Shown piece by piece: positions 35,101 through 43,826 of a DNA stretch of 64,000 nt (the stretch's first letter is position 1; the number at the start of each line of letters is the position of its first letter). The notes under the pieces were generated by a model. It was not told the DNA's origin. It saw only the letters and a list, made by a program, of their open reading frames with translations, and searched no databases. The stretch comes from Fontisphaera persica. Lineage in GTDB: Bacteria > Verrucomicrobiota > Verrucomicrobiia > Limisphaerales > Fontisphaeraceae. Made by a program: the position numbers and the translations under genes. The stretch lies in contig NZ_CP116615.1 of the NCBI RefSeq assembly GCF_024832785.1, positions 1,612,001 through 1,676,000 of the forward strand. Reading direction: 5' to 3'.

Positions 35101-36499
35101 ATACCTGCCCCGGAAAAAGATACGTGTGCGATTCCACCCTCGAAGGCAGCATGTTGGGATAGCTGGCCATCACCCGCAGCACGGTCGTATTGGTAATCCG
35201 CAGCGGGCCGGTGTACACCGTGCCATACGTGGGCGTGGGCGCGCTGCCGTCGGTAGTATAACGCAAGGTGGCCCCCGGCAACGGATGGCTCAAAACCAAG
35301 GTGAATGGCTGCTCGAACAACCCCCGCGGCACAGTCACATGCGGCGGCGGCGTCACCCCCGTCAAGGGACTGTCCGGATTCGGCGTCCCGGGCGTGGGCA
35401 CCGCATAATACTTCCATTGGCCACCCGGGCTTAGCCCATAAGAATAATCGTTGCGCTGCTCAGGAAACTGCGGGCGAAACTCGGACACCACCTCCCGAGG
35501 CGACTCGCCATTGTACAGCCCCAGGTAATCCCCATTAAGATTCAGCCGGAAATTCGTGTGCAAACGCAACCCCGTCTTGCGGTCCTTGCCTGAAGCATGT
35601 ACCACCAAATACTGCCCCGGCTGCAAAACCACCGCCGGGAACACCCATCGCCCCGGGTCATTCGCGTTATCCGTGAGCGACATGCCCCCCAAATCCACTG
35701 CCGCGCTTCCATAATTGAACAACTCAATCCAATCTGTTAATTCCCCCTCCTCGTCCTTGTACCCTGCCGCACTCTCATTACCCGCCAGAAACTCATTGAT
35801 GCGCACCGTCGGCAGTCCGGCCTGGGGATTCAACTTTACTGTCCATCCCTCCCCCGCAAAGGGATTGGGCACCACCGCAAAATCCGCAATGCCATGATTG
35901 GCCTGCCACGCCAGATACACCATGCCGGTGCCGGGCTGGCTGAAGGTAAATCGAAACTGGCCCGGAGCCAGAACGCTCAATTCCCCAGCAGGCATACCAT
36001 TCACCAGCAAACTGCTCGCCCGCACCCCCGATACCGGCTCGCTGAATCGCACTTCCACCTGGGTGAGCTTGCGTACCGTGGCCCCTGGCGGCGGGGTCAC
36101 GGAAACCACATACGGCGGCACCACATCCACATACTCGTAACTCCATTGCGCAGCGGGACCATCCCCCACAAAACGATTCGGCGGACTGGCCAAATCATGA
36201 ATGTCATGCCCTGCATCCCAGGTCATTTGCACCGCCCCGTAGTTAAAGCGGTCAAACAAAAACAAGTACCCTCCATTGGTAAAAAGGACCGTGTGCGCAG
36301 GAATGCCATTGGCCAGCAGGTCCTCCGCCAAAACGTTGGTCACCGGCTCATCGAAAGCCACCCAAACCTGTGCCAGATTGGTCGCCACGCCGGGCGGCGG
36401 CTGTATTTCTGACACCCGCGGAGGGGTAATGTCACTTTGCGCCAATAAAGAAAACCCGGCGACGAGACCGGCCGCCAAAGGCACAATTTTCCGTATCAT
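32117..36499 (-). CDS. Second secreted LTD/CotH protein, 3' end replaced
   Basis: The open frame codes for 1460 residues. A signal peptide (about 1-21), two Big-type domains with FDEPVTNVLAEDLL and FSEPVSGVRASSLL, a lamin-tail domain (DWIELFN near 258), a chitobiase-type domain and a CotH-kinase-like domain (about 480-830, WDGEQLV near 783) come first. A second chitobiase domain and further lamin-tail domains follow. The architecture matches the first half of the giant protein at 4.5-12 kb. Native sequence ends near LTNAGTLPD (32924-32926). About ten more codons resemble another lamin-tail start (VVLNEWMANS), and from about 32885 on the frame is only the antisense of the ImmA/IrrE fragment. 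The true C-terminus is therefore lost. Confidence 0.8.
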   Translation of the reverse strand: MIRKIVPLAAGLVAGFSLLAQSDITPPRVSEIQPPPGVATNLAQVWVAFDEPVTNVLAEDLLANGIPAHTVLFTNGGYLFLFDRFNYGAVQMTWDAGHDIHDLASPPNRFVGDGPAAQWSYEYVDVVPPYVVSVTPPPGATVRKLTQVEVRFSEPVSGVRASSLLVNGMPAGELSVLAPGQFRFTFSQPGTGMVYLAWQANHGIADFAVVPNPFAGEGWTVKLNPQAGLPTVRINEFLAGNESAAGYKDEEGELTDWIELFNYGSAAVDLGGMSLTDNANDPGRWVFPAVVLQPGQYLVVHASGKDRKTGLRLHTNFRLNLNGDYLGLYNGESPREVVSEFRPQFPEQRNDYSYGLSPGGQWKYYAVPTPGTPNPDSPLTGVTPPPHVTVPRGLFEQPFTLVLSHPLPGATLRYTTDGSAPTPTYGTVYTGPLRITNTTVLRVMASYPNMLPSRVESHTYLFPGQVLRQSNNPPGYPVGSTVWTGYPSDYEMDPEIVNHPAYAAHMTNALQALPTLSITMSVDDLFGSVNGIYTHPEPPADQRYLWERACSVEFILTNGATAFQIDCGIRIQGNASRTPQKTPKHPFRLLFKGKYGAGELEYPVFPDSPVQKFDTLVLRADFNNSWVHWDPNQRLRGTRIRDAWVKETAREMGMLSGHTRHFHLYLNGIYWGIYDFGERIDANFAANYLGGTADQYDAIVSKPIEAIDGDITAYNAMVALGTNPAITNLANYNALTQRLDMVHFVDYMLLNFYGANQDWGRDGNWNAVRKRSPDGRFKYITWDGEQLVVDVNHNRVTSTDLPSNLHTNLVLNAEYRLLFADRAHKHLFNNGALTMEANIARWQRWTSILHLPIIAESARWGDYRRDVHQFQNGPYYLYTRDDYWLPEVNRLIQSYFPQRHSVFLSQLRSAGLYPTNAAPSFNQHGGRVPAGFSLVISNNAGGGAVYYTTNGLDPRVYGTGALEPTARLYTGPITLAASMLVKARHLTGTSWSALNEAAFLVEQLGTPLQITEIMYNPPGGDAYEFIEIYNAGGVPVDLSYFALSGVNYTFPVGRVLAPGEVFLVASGLSSNAFAARYPGVKVDGYYSGNLSNGGQRLGIVDKRFVPEGNVFWVTYDDENGWPREADGNGYSLEFVRRDGDPDEPANWRGSASLGGTPGVVTTAAAGTPAPVRLNEIMASNVSTLTNAGTLPDRVVLNEWMANSPAGVQRLAAAARPATQFAPQLLEVIEPQVQMPARLHCRNAVGIERFEHQLGEGAPGATDGLFHRRCEPASPRRQARHVGIPLFFPSPVTLPTQRPRSAQSRGHGQRGHAELRRQLSHLRHIPGIPPHPWPLQKLGKCFFWNERAARRFFGKPLDPLPFLLRPPFPQRDIFLVPDRQRQVRQFVHQRERPCACRSFLAVDANHRQRETQHGHAPRLLETDLEKLKHEHAKAFHGFTPAPPPPRTPPPAPRPLRGRFSC
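32140..32185 (+). repeat. 46-bp duplicate of the methyltransferase tail
   Basis: It matches 30476-30521 in 44 of 46 positions and encodes TAGEREAVYEAVVALA followed by a stop. It is a second, isolated scrap of an Eco57I-like methyltransferase C-terminus. The left border is just after the membrane-protein gene and the right border runs straight into the ImmA/IrrE-like fragment, marking a recombination joint. Confidence 0.8.
32195..32983 (+). pseudogene. ImmA/IrrE-like metallopeptidase, truncated at both ends
   Basis: The zinc-peptidase motif HELTHLAL lies near residue 50, preceded by GINSKETSAGARAFTL and followed by ERFAEEAASSALIPEE, as in HTH-ImmA/IrrE proteins of about 380 residues. The N-terminal helix-turn-helix is missing. 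The in-frame upstream codons (RWREAVEGLGVLVFQF) pass into the 46-bp methyltransferase duplicate. After about 32890 the frame runs antisense through the LTD/CotH gene, so its last ~30 codons are not native. Family members cleave repressors or pair with toxins. This copy is probably a remnant. Confidence 0.7.
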
Positions 36500-36678
36500 C
36501 GTAAAACTTATTCAGTGCGTGCAGTAAACGGACATTATCACACCCACCCCCTTTTTTCGAGAGAATTGTAAACAAAGCCCTCATTCTTTACCTCCGGTCC
36601 CGCACACCATGTCAGCTCTCATGTAATACTTTGGGGTCGTAAAAAACCGCCATGGATGGCAGCCCTGCGTTGGAGGAT

Positions 36679-37653
36679 TTACAAGGTCAACAAGGCGCCG
36701 AAGCGAGGGCCGCGGGTGCTGAGGCGCAGTTCCTTGAAATGAAACAACTCCATCACCTCCGCAAAAATGGCAGTACCCATCAAAATCACATCCGCGCGAT
36801 TGGGGGGCAGGCCGGGCACCTGGCGGCGCCGGGCCAGAGGCATCGCCCACAACCGGTCACGCCATTGCCGTAATGCCTCGGCGGGCAACCGCAGGTTTTC
36901 CAGCTTTTCGCGCTCGAAACCGGTCATGCCCAGCTCCATGCGCCCCAAGATGGTGGCCGTGCCGCCAATGCCCACCCACTGAAGGGCGGGAGAAAGGTGC
37001 GGCTGAATCGCCGGCTGAACGGCAGCCGCCATAAAAGTGCGCAACCGATGGCCACAATCCTCCTTCTCCTGCGGCGTGGGAGGGTCGCTCAAATGAGTTT
37101 TCTCAAGCCAGCGCACACAGCCCAGCGGATAGCTGGCTTGAAAACGGGCGTGGCCGGCGGCGCCCACAATGAATTGAGCGCTGCCCCCACCCAAGTCCAG
37201 CAACAGAAAATCCTGTCCCGCAAAGTCAGGATGCGAAAGCACCCCCAGAAAGGCCCATTCCGCCTCCATCTCCGCCGAAATGATTTCCAGCGCCAGTCCG
37301 GTGGCTGCCTTCAAAGCGTCTGACAGTTCATTGCGATTGGCCGCCTCCCGTGCGGCACTCGTGGCGTAAATGCGTAAAGCCTCAGCGCCCAAAGAACGGC
37401 TCTGTTGGACAAAGTCCACCACCGCATCCACCGTGCGAGCAATGGCCTGGGGTTGGAGCAGATGAAGGCGGAATAGTCCCTCGCCCAGGCGGGTTTGATG
37501 GCTGGCCTCAGCCACGGGGAGGGCCATGCCGTTTTGCACATCAGCCACCAATAACTTCACGGAGTTGGTGCCCACGTCTATGACGGCTCGGCGGCTGCCG
37601 GAAACCGGAACCGCAGGATTGGCAGTGGAAAGCTCCACGCAGTGGCAGGTCAA
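36679..37653 (-). CDS. Ppx/GppA family phosphatase (exopolyphosphatase)
   Basis: A 324-residue ASKHA-fold enzyme. AVIDVGTNSVKLLV near residue 24 is the phosphate-1 loop, EMEAEWAFLGVL carries the catalytic Glu region and LLDLGGGSAQF the phosphate-2 loop, all typical of Ppx/GppA enzymes that hydrolyse polyphosphate or pppGpp. The length is that of the short Ppx form with only the two N-terminal domains. The ATG overlaps the stop of the ROK kinase gene by four bases (ATGA), so it is the last gene of the four-gene operon. Confidence 0.9.
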   Translation of the reverse strand: MTCHCVELSTANPAVPVSGSRRAVIDVGTNSVKLLVADVQNGMALPVAEASHQTRLGEGLFRLHLLQPQAIARTVDAVVDFVQQSRSLGAEALRIYATSAAREAANRNELSDALKAATGLALEIISAEMEAEWAFLGVLSHPDFAGQDFLLLDLGGGSAQFIVGAAGHARFQASYPLGCVRWLEKTHLSDPPTPQEKEDCGHRLRTFMAAAVQPAIQPHLSPALQWVGIGGTATILGRMELGMTGFEREKLENLRLPAEALRQWRDRLWAMPLARRRQVPGLPPNRADVILMGTAIFAEVMELFHFKELRLSTRGPRFGALLTL

Positions 37654-38648
37654 TTTTTGGGCTGGGCTTTCAACATGCGCCGCGCCAGAACGGCGCCGCC
37701 GGTAATGCCGGCTTCATCGCCCAGTTTGGAAGCGATGATTTCGATGCCCTTGGCCGTCCCGGGCATGGCATAATCCCGGGCGGTCTCCACGATAATGGCC
37801 ATCATCTCATCTTCCAGAGCGTCCAGCACGCCGCCCCCCAGCACGATGACTTCAGGGTTGATGATATTGATGAGATTGCCCACGGCGATGCCGATATACT
37901 CGGCCGCCTCTTCGATAACTTTTTCAACAAATTTATCCCCGCGGCGAATGGCTTTGCGGAGGTCCCCGCTGCGCAAATCGTCCAGATTCTGCCCCAGCAT
38001 GTCGGTGAGCACGGTCTTCTGTCCGTCCTTGATGGCCGTTTGAATGCGCCGGAAAATGGCGGTGCGGCTGGCCAGTGCTTCAAAGCAACCTTTGTTGCCA
38101 CATCCGCATTTGGGCCCGTTGACTTCCAGCACCATGTGGCCCACTTCCCCGGCGGTCAGGTTGTAACCGCTGAATAATTTGCCATCCAGAATCAGACCGC
38201 CGCCAATCCCCGTGCCCACAAAAATGCCAATCACATGTTTGGGTTTGGCCTCCAGCTCGGCCTCGTACACCCCAAGCGTGCAGACGTTGCAATCGTTTTC
38301 CACAAAAGTGGGCAGCTCCAGCCGCTTCTCCAACTCCTTCTTCAGGGGGATATTTTCCCACCCGGGCATGTTTGGTGAAAAAATGACTTTCCCGGCTTCC
38401 GGGTCAATGGAGCCCGGTGCTCCCACACCTACGGCGCGCACCTGTTTCAAATCCAGGTCACATTCATCCACCGCGTCCTGCACGCACCGGGCAATGCGGT
38501 CAATCACGGCGGACGGGCCACGATTGGCCTTGGTGCTCAACTTGGCAGTGCCCACCAATTTGAGGTTGCTGGTAAAAACGCCGGCCAGGATTTTGGTGCC
38601 GCCCAGGTCCACACCGACCAGATATTCTTGCTTGGCAGGTTCGCTCAT
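37650..38648 (-). CDS. ROK family sugar kinase, probable glucokinase
   Basis: A 332-residue ROK protein. The ATP-binding motif VGVDLGGTKILAGVF is near residue 11. The catalytic Asp lies in FVENDCNVCTLG, the GIFVGTGIGGGLI segment and the sugar-contacting Glu in AGEVGHM follow, and the ROK zinc site is CGCGNKGCFE. The absence of a DNA-binding domain argues for a kinase and against a NagC-type repressor. Glucose is the usual substrate in this branch. It follows the thymidylate-kinase-like genes with a 39-base gap and overlaps ppx. Confidence 0.88.
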   Translation of the reverse strand: MSEPAKQEYLVGVDLGGTKILAGVFTSNLKLVGTAKLSTKANRGPSAVIDRIARCVQDAVDECDLDLKQVRAVGVGAPGSIDPEAGKVIFSPNMPGWENIPLKKELEKRLELPTFVENDCNVCTLGVYEAELEAKPKHVIGIFVGTGIGGGLILDGKLFSGYNLTAGEVGHMVLEVNGPKCGCGNKGCFEALASRTAIFRRIQTAIKDGQKTVLTDMLGQNLDDLRSGDLRKAIRRGDKFVEKVIEEAAEYIGIAVGNLINIINPEVIVLGGGVLDALEDEMMAIIVETARDYAMPGTAKGIEIIASKLGDEAGITGGAVLARRMLKAQPKN

Positions 38649-38687
38649 GAATTAGGAACGGGTTAAGGTGATGGGTGCTGTGATCGC

Positions 38688-39479
38688 TCATTTGGACGCG
38701 GCTTTGCCCGCCAGGACAGCTTCAATGCGGCGGCGCAGTTCACGGTTGATTTCCTCCGGCGGCAGGTTGCCGTCCACGATGGTGAACCCATAGATGCTTT
38801 GCAACCGGTGAAACTGTTCGGAAATCAGGTGTTGGTATTTCAAAAAACTGTCGAACATGTCCCGGCTCAACCCCAAATCCATGCCGCTCTCCCAATAATC
38901 CAGGTGGTAATTCTTGGCAAAATTGCGCTGCACCAGGATTTCCGGCGACACATTCAAATAAAACACGGCGTCAGGGATGGGGGCAATGCCGTATAAATTC
39001 TTGACCCATTCCTCCTCCATGCCACGCACAATGTCCCGGGCCATCAAGGTATAGATATAGCGATCGGCCAGCACGATGAAACCCGCCGTCAGTGCCGGGA
39101 TGATGGTGTTTTCCAGTTGATCCGCAAAATCTGTGGCGTAAAACAAACTGAACGTGCGCCGGCTGAGAATGTTGCCGCGCTGGGCCTGTTCCAATTCCTC
39201 GCGCACCAGTTCCGAGCGTTTCAACCCCACCTGGACGGTGGCATGACCGCTGCTTTCCAGCCATTCGACCAGCATGCGAATTTGCGTGGAACGCCCCGAC
39301 CCATCGGCGCCCTCCACGACAATCAGGCGGCCCTGCAAGTGGGAGGGGTCCACATTCGGCAGCCCATGCCCGTAAAACGAACGCGGGCGCGGCTGCGGCA
39401 CCACAATGTCAGGAACCTCGACGGATTTCCGCGGAGCAGCGGAAGCCGGACGCGCAGCGGATTTGGAACGAGCACGCAT
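38688..39479 (-). CDS. Thymidylate-kinase-like protein with altered P-loop
   Basis: A 263-residue P-loop kinase homologous to dTMP kinase. The first ~45 residues are a basic/Pro-rich extension. The nucleotide loop reads GADGSGRST (residues 57-65): the invariant Lys is Arg63. The DRYIYTLMARD segment (the DRY motif) and a long helical lid are present. Its neighbour, two bases upstream in the operon, is a paralogue with an intact loop, so one copy may be catalytically weak or regulatory. Both share the unusual FSLxxATDFAD segment. Calling the substrate dTMP is inference from family. Confidence 0.75.
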   Translation of the reverse strand: MRARSKSAARPASAAPRKSVEVPDIVVPQPRPRSFYGHGLPNVDPSHLQGRLIVVEGADGSGRSTQIRMLVEWLESSGHATVQVGLKRSELVREELEQAQRGNILSRRTFSLFYATDFADQLENTIIPALTAGFIVLADRYIYTLMARDIVRGMEEEWVKNLYGIAPIPDAVFYLNVSPEILVQRNFAKNYHLDYWESGMDLGLSRDMFDSFLKYQHLISEQFHRLQSIYGFTIVDGNLPPEEINRELRRRIEAVLAGKAASK

Positions 39480-39481
39480 GA

Positions 39482-40180
39482 TTAGACAGCAATGTGCACC
39501 GCCTTTTCGCGGGCGAAGGATTTCAAATCAATCTTGGCGGCCACCAACTGCCGCACCAGGGTTTGCTGGGCTTCAATGGGCTGATTGGCATCAATGATGG
39601 TAAACTTGAACTCCGTGCTCATGGCCAGGTAGCGCTCCAGCAACCGCCCCTGGAAAATCCGGAAACTTTCGTAGGGGTCTGAAGACAACCGCATGTCCAT
39701 GCCCGCCTCAAAGTATTTCAATTGCGGGCGGCCGCTCAATATGCGGTTCAGCGAAACTTCAAGATTGGCCCGGAAAAAGAAGGTGATGTCCGGCAGGTTG
39801 GCAAAGCTGTAGATGCCGCGGACCCAGTCCATGGGGCAGCCGCGCACCGTGTCTCGCGCGAATGCGGTGAAGATATAGCGGTCGCACAGCACGAGGTAAC
39901 CGGCCCGCAACAGCGGCACCAGGTGCCGCTCATAGCGGTCCGCAAAATCCGTGGCATGAATCAAACTGAACGTGGTGGGCGTGAGCAGCTCGCGCTTCTT
40001 GCCTTTGCTGGTGGCGGACTTGACCAGCTCCGACGAATTCCATTCGCTGAAGAAAACCTTCAACCCCTGCACTTCCAGCCATCGTTTCAACAAATAAATC
40101 TGGGTGGATTTACCGGAGCCGTCCAAGCCTTCGACGGCGATTAATCTGCCGGGGAAACCAAGTTCCGCAAATGTCTTCAT
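39482..40180 (-). CDS. tmk: Thymidylate kinase
   Basis: A 232-residue kinase starting MKTFAELGFPGRLIAVEG. The P-loop GLDGSGKST is at residues 18-26 with Lys24, and the DRYIFTAFARD motif carries the acceptor-site Arg. The protein fits dTMP kinase, which makes dTDP in the cytoplasm. The frame is open up to 40324, but that extension is not kinase-like and the ATG at 40180 gives the normal N-terminus. It is the first gene of the operon tmk, tmk-like, ROK kinase, ppx. Confidence 0.82.
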   Translation of the reverse strand: MKTFAELGFPGRLIAVEGLDGSGKSTQIYLLKRWLEVQGLKVFFSEWNSSELVKSATSKGKKRELLTPTTFSLIHATDFADRYERHLVPLLRAGYLVLCDRYIFTAFARDTVRGCPMDWVRGIYSFANLPDITFFFRANLEVSLNRILSGRPQLKYFEAGMDMRLSSDPYESFRIFQGRLLERYLAMSTEFKFTIIDANQPIEAQQTLVRQLVAAKIDLKSFAREKAVHIAV

Positions 40181-40333
40181 CGTGCCAAGAGAAGCGTAAT
40201 TAAAATCTGCCCCCTGACAACTTTTTTCTGGAATACGCAACAGGATTCCCCGCCTCCCCTCACCCCCAGCAAGCGGTCCCTGAAAATGCAACGACGCTTG
40301 ACCATCCGGCGAGCATAAACTCACAATGCCGGG

Positions 40334-43300
40334 GTGAAGCCAGGCTTTTTCACGCGCCCACGCAAAGGCCCAATCCAGGCTGCCTACTGCCTACTGACAT
40401 GGTGCTTCATTTGCACCCTGGCCGCGGCATCCGCAACGGCCCCTCGCCGCCTCAGTTTGAAAGTGGAGGCTTCGTCTGGTGGTCTGGTGGCAAGCCGGGT
40501 GGACTTCACGGACGCCGCCCGCTGGTGCGGCCTGGACGTAATTCCAGCGCGGCTTCGGGCCTGGACCATTCCCGGTTCCAATATGGTACCCATTCAGTTC
40601 ATTCCCGAACCTGACCATACCAGCCGCGGGACTCTGGTGTTACTTTGCCCCTCATCTCCTGCTCCGGCGCATATTATGCTGGATTTTTCCGGCCCACAAA
40701 CCACCCCACCGCCAGCCACTGGCCATATTCAAACACGCTGGTATTCCATAGTCCATGATGCCGCAAAAATGGGCGGGTTGCCTGTCTCCCTGACCTTCAC
40801 CGATTCCGGCTGGCAGGTTCCCGGGTTGCATTGGAATGACCGTCTGCATCATCAACAATTCGGTGGTTTTGCGGTGCGCTACGACCCCCACCCGCAAATC
40901 CAATGTCTCTCCACCGGGCCGGTTTGCACGGTGGTGCGCATCCGGGCGCGCTACACCAGCCCCAACGGACGTTGTCCAGAGTCCAAGCCAGAGGTCGTTT
41001 ATGATTGGTTTTACTTCCACCATGAGCCTTTGGTTTTAGTACAGGGGCGAGGGCGACAAATGTCGCCCCAGCTCTGGCATGAAGTCCACTTTTTGGAAAT
41101 GGCTTTCGCCACCAATGCCTTCACGCATTGGGCGGGTGGCAATCCGCCGCGTGAAGGCACTTTCACTGCTGCCGACCAGTCCCACTCCTTTAGCCGCTGG
41201 GCCGAGGTGCGCTGCGAGCCCCATGCCGTGGGCTTGCTGGCTGCCGGTTCAGTGATGGTCTATGACGGCCGCAGTTATGGGCCTTACGTCCACGCGCATG
41301 CGGATGCCGCCTGGCAGTCATGGTCTTCCAGCTCATGGGAGCGCTCGGCCTGGTTATATTTGTGTAACTCCAACAATTTACAGGAGAGCCGCCAACGTCT
41401 TGCCGAGTCCACTCCAGGACGAGCCGGAGTCCACCTTGGCGTCGAACCCTTGCGCCAACGCATGGCGGAACAATCCGAACGCCTCCAAAAAGCCAGAGGC
41501 GCCCAGCGCGCCCGGGCAGGCTGGCAACTGGCCTGCCTGCGCTTGTTGGAACAACAGGGCCGATATGCGGAGGCCCTGGCCGGCAGCGAGCTGGAATTGC
41601 CCCAAGACTGGATGGTTGTGCCAGCCGGTGATTTGCGTCTGATTTTCCAACGCCACACCAACGGTCTGGCATTGCTGACCCTGGCGGACACCGCCACCGG
41701 CGCTTTGCTTGTCCAACCCAATTCCCTGCCTCTATTTGAAATAACCTTGCGCAAGGGGACCCAGGAAATCCAACTGCGGCCCGATGCCGGTTGGGGGCAA
41801 GTGACTTGGGAAACAGCAAGAACCGGAAACCTTCACCATATCCAATGGCGACAAGCAGGCATTCCGGGTCTGGAAAAATTCGTGGTTCATTTGCGCATTC
41901 GCGCCCAACCCACCCGGCATCGCCTGACCTTGGAATTAGAAGCCGCAGGCCAGGCTGAGCCGTGGAGTCTTTGGACGGTGCGTTTTCCGCAATTAACCGT
42001 AGAGGGAGCCGGGAAAGGGACACAACTGTTGCTGCCGTACGGTGCCGGCGTGCTTAAGGAATTGGCGGACCCTCCCTTTTCTCCCCTTCATGGCGATTAC
42101 CCCGGCGGTTGGGTGTCCATGCAAATGGCTGCCTGTTACGATACCCAAGACGGCGCGGGATTATACATGGGATTTCATGACCCGGTCGGCAGTACAAAAC
42201 GCTTTCATGCCGAACCGAGGGCGGGAAACGCGCAGGCCGCCGCTTTATCTTGGGAAATTCCCGTACCCAATATGGGCCAACCGGCCAATAGGTTTCAGTC
42301 TCCCGGTCCGGTAGTCTGGCAACTATTTCGGGGCGACTGGTTTGATGCCGCTCTCATCTATCGCCAATGGGTCCACCAGGAGGCGCGATGGTTTCCGCCT
42401 ATGGGAGCGGAGGGGCGAACAGACACCCCACTTTGGATGCGCGAATTATGCGCCTGGGGCATGACAGGGGGGCCTCCAGATAAGTGTGTTCCGGAGATGC
42501 TGGCCTTTCGCGCTGCACTCGGCTTGCCGGTAGGGTTTCATTGGTATAACTGGCACCAGATTCCTTTCGACAATGATTATCCCCATTATTTCCCTGCCAA
42601 GGATGGTTTTGTTGCCGGCGTGCGCCAGTTACAGGAAGCCGGTGTGGCGGTCATGCCCTATATCAACGGCCGGCTCTGGGACACCCACGACAAGGGCATT
42701 AATGATTGGCAATTCAGCACTGTCGCCCTCCCCGCTGCCGCGAAAATGCAAAGTGGGGAACCCTATCTCGAAACGTATGGCAGCCGGGAAACCAACGGAC
42801 AGCCCGTGCGCCTGGCAGTCATGTGCCCGACCACCAAACTATGGCAGGAAAAAGTCGGCAACCTTGTGCAGAAACTTTTCGGCGAGTGCGGCGTACAAGC
42901 CGTTTACATTGACCAAGTGGCAGCCGCGGCGCCTGTCCTGTGTTTTGACCCCGCCCACGGCCATCCTCTGGGGGGTGGCGGGTGGTGGAACGAGCTGGGC
43001 TATTGGCCCATGCTCAATCATCTGCACGCGGCCAAGCTGCCCCATCAAATCCTCACCACCGAGTGCAATGCGGAACCATTTTTGCGCTGGTTTGACGGAT
43101 ACCTGACCTGGCATTGGCAGTACGAGGGACAAGTCCCGTTATTTCCCGCAGTCTATGGCGGGGCCATTCAAATGTTTGGCCGGGCTTACCGCGGCGGCCC
43201 CTCCAAAGACCTTGCCCTCCGCATGAAGGCAGCCCAGCAATTGTGCTGGGGCGAACAACTCGGATGGCTGGAACCCACCTTGGCGCGCGAACCCCAAAAC

Positions 43301-43711
43301 TTTGCCTTCTTCACCAATGCCGTCTGGTTGCGCTGGCACCTGCGGCGCTATTTTTACGCCGGGCAAATGGCACGTCCCCCGCAACTTGTGGGAGATATCC
43401 CCACAGTCACCGCCGACTGGCAGTGGAGCGGTGTCTGGCCGGTCAGCACTCCCGCCCTGATGGCTGGGGCATGGCATTTGCCCGCCGAAAATAAGCTCGT
43501 ATTGCTTTTTGCCAATGTTAGCGACTCTCCCGTGCCCGCCACCATTCAATATGATTTGCGTGCGGCGGGTTTGACTGGCCGCCGCCTTTTCCGCCGCCAG
43601 TGGACGGCTCAAGGATGCACTGATTTTGAATCTGCCACGCCAACGGTAAAAGCCACCGAGGTCTTCCCTCCGGGCCAATTATGGGCATGGGAATTTAGCA
43701 TCAATAAATGA
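40334..43711 (+). CDS. Secreted DUF6259-type, glycosidase-like protein
   Basis: A 1125-residue exported protein starting at GTG, with a signal sequence (YCLLTWCFICTLAAAS, about residues 18-33). The N-terminal half is beta-rich. The central part (about 690-960) looks like a TIM barrel, with FHWYNWHQIPFDNDYPHYF, VMPYINGRLWD and YIDQVAAAAP. These loops put Asp/Glu candidates (YIDQ, TTECNAEPF) at the ends of strands, as in DUF6259 proteins related to glycoside hydrolases. A beta-sandwich ends the protein. It likely acts on a polysaccharide outside the cytoplasm; substrate is unknown. Confidence 0.7.
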   Translation: MKPGFFTRPRKGPIQAAYCLLTWCFICTLAAASATAPRRLSLKVEASSGGLVASRVDFTDAARWCGLDVIPARLRAWTIPGSNMVPIQFIPEPDHTSRGTLVLLCPSSPAPAHIMLDFSGPQTTPPPATGHIQTRWYSIVHDAAKMGGLPVSLTFTDSGWQVPGLHWNDRLHHQQFGGFAVRYDPHPQIQCLSTGPVCTVVRIRARYTSPNGRCPESKPEVVYDWFYFHHEPLVLVQGRGRQMSPQLWHEVHFLEMAFATNAFTHWAGGNPPREGTFTAADQSHSFSRWAEVRCEPHAVGLLAAGSVMVYDGRSYGPYVHAHADAAWQSWSSSSWERSAWLYLCNSNNLQESRQRLAESTPGRAGVHLGVEPLRQRMAEQSERLQKARGAQRARAGWQLACLRLLEQQGRYAEALAGSELELPQDWMVVPAGDLRLIFQRHTNGLALLTLADTATGALLVQPNSLPLFEITLRKGTQEIQLRPDAGWGQVTWETARTGNLHHIQWRQAGIPGLEKFVVHLRIRAQPTRHRLTLELEAAGQAEPWSLWTVRFPQLTVEGAGKGTQLLLPYGAGVLKELADPPFSPLHGDYPGGWVSMQMAACYDTQDGAGLYMGFHDPVGSTKRFHAEPRAGNAQAAALSWEIPVPNMGQPANRFQSPGPVVWQLFRGDWFDAALIYRQWVHQEARWFPPMGAEGRTDTPLWMRELCAWGMTGGPPDKCVPEMLAFRAALGLPVGFHWYNWHQIPFDNDYPHYFPAKDGFVAGVRQLQEAGVAVMPYINGRLWDTHDKGINDWQFSTVALPAAAKMQSGEPYLETYGSRETNGQPVRLAVMCPTTKLWQEKVGNLVQKLFGECGVQAVYIDQVAAAAPVLCFDPAHGHPLGGGGWWNELGYWPMLNHLHAAKLPHQILTTECNAEPFLRWFDGYLTWHWQYEGQVPLFPAVYGGAIQMFGRAYRGGPSKDLALRMKAAQQLCWGEQLGWLEPTLAREPQNFAFFTNAVWLRWHLRRYFYAGQMARPPQLVGDIPTVTADWQWSGVWPVSTPALMAGAWHLPAENKLVLLFANVSDSPVPATIQYDLRAAGLTGRRLFRRQWTAQGCTDFESATPTVKATEVFPPGQLWAWEFSINK

Positions 43712-43712
43712 G

Positions 43713-43762
43713 CCTCAACCCCTGCCTTGACCGGAATGGGTTGAAGAGGGACTCGCATTTTT
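43713..43762 (+). terminator. Probable intrinsic terminator
   Basis: CCTC-AACCC pairs with GGGTT-GAA-GAGG (43713-43749, 3-base bulge), and a T5 run follows at about 43758. It sits immediately after the DUF6259 gene stop. Confidence 0.4.
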
Positions 43763-43826
43763 ACGTCCACATTATGGAAATTGAGCTTTGGGCTGACGCC
43801 GCAAAGGGTGGCCCCTCGAAAATGCC

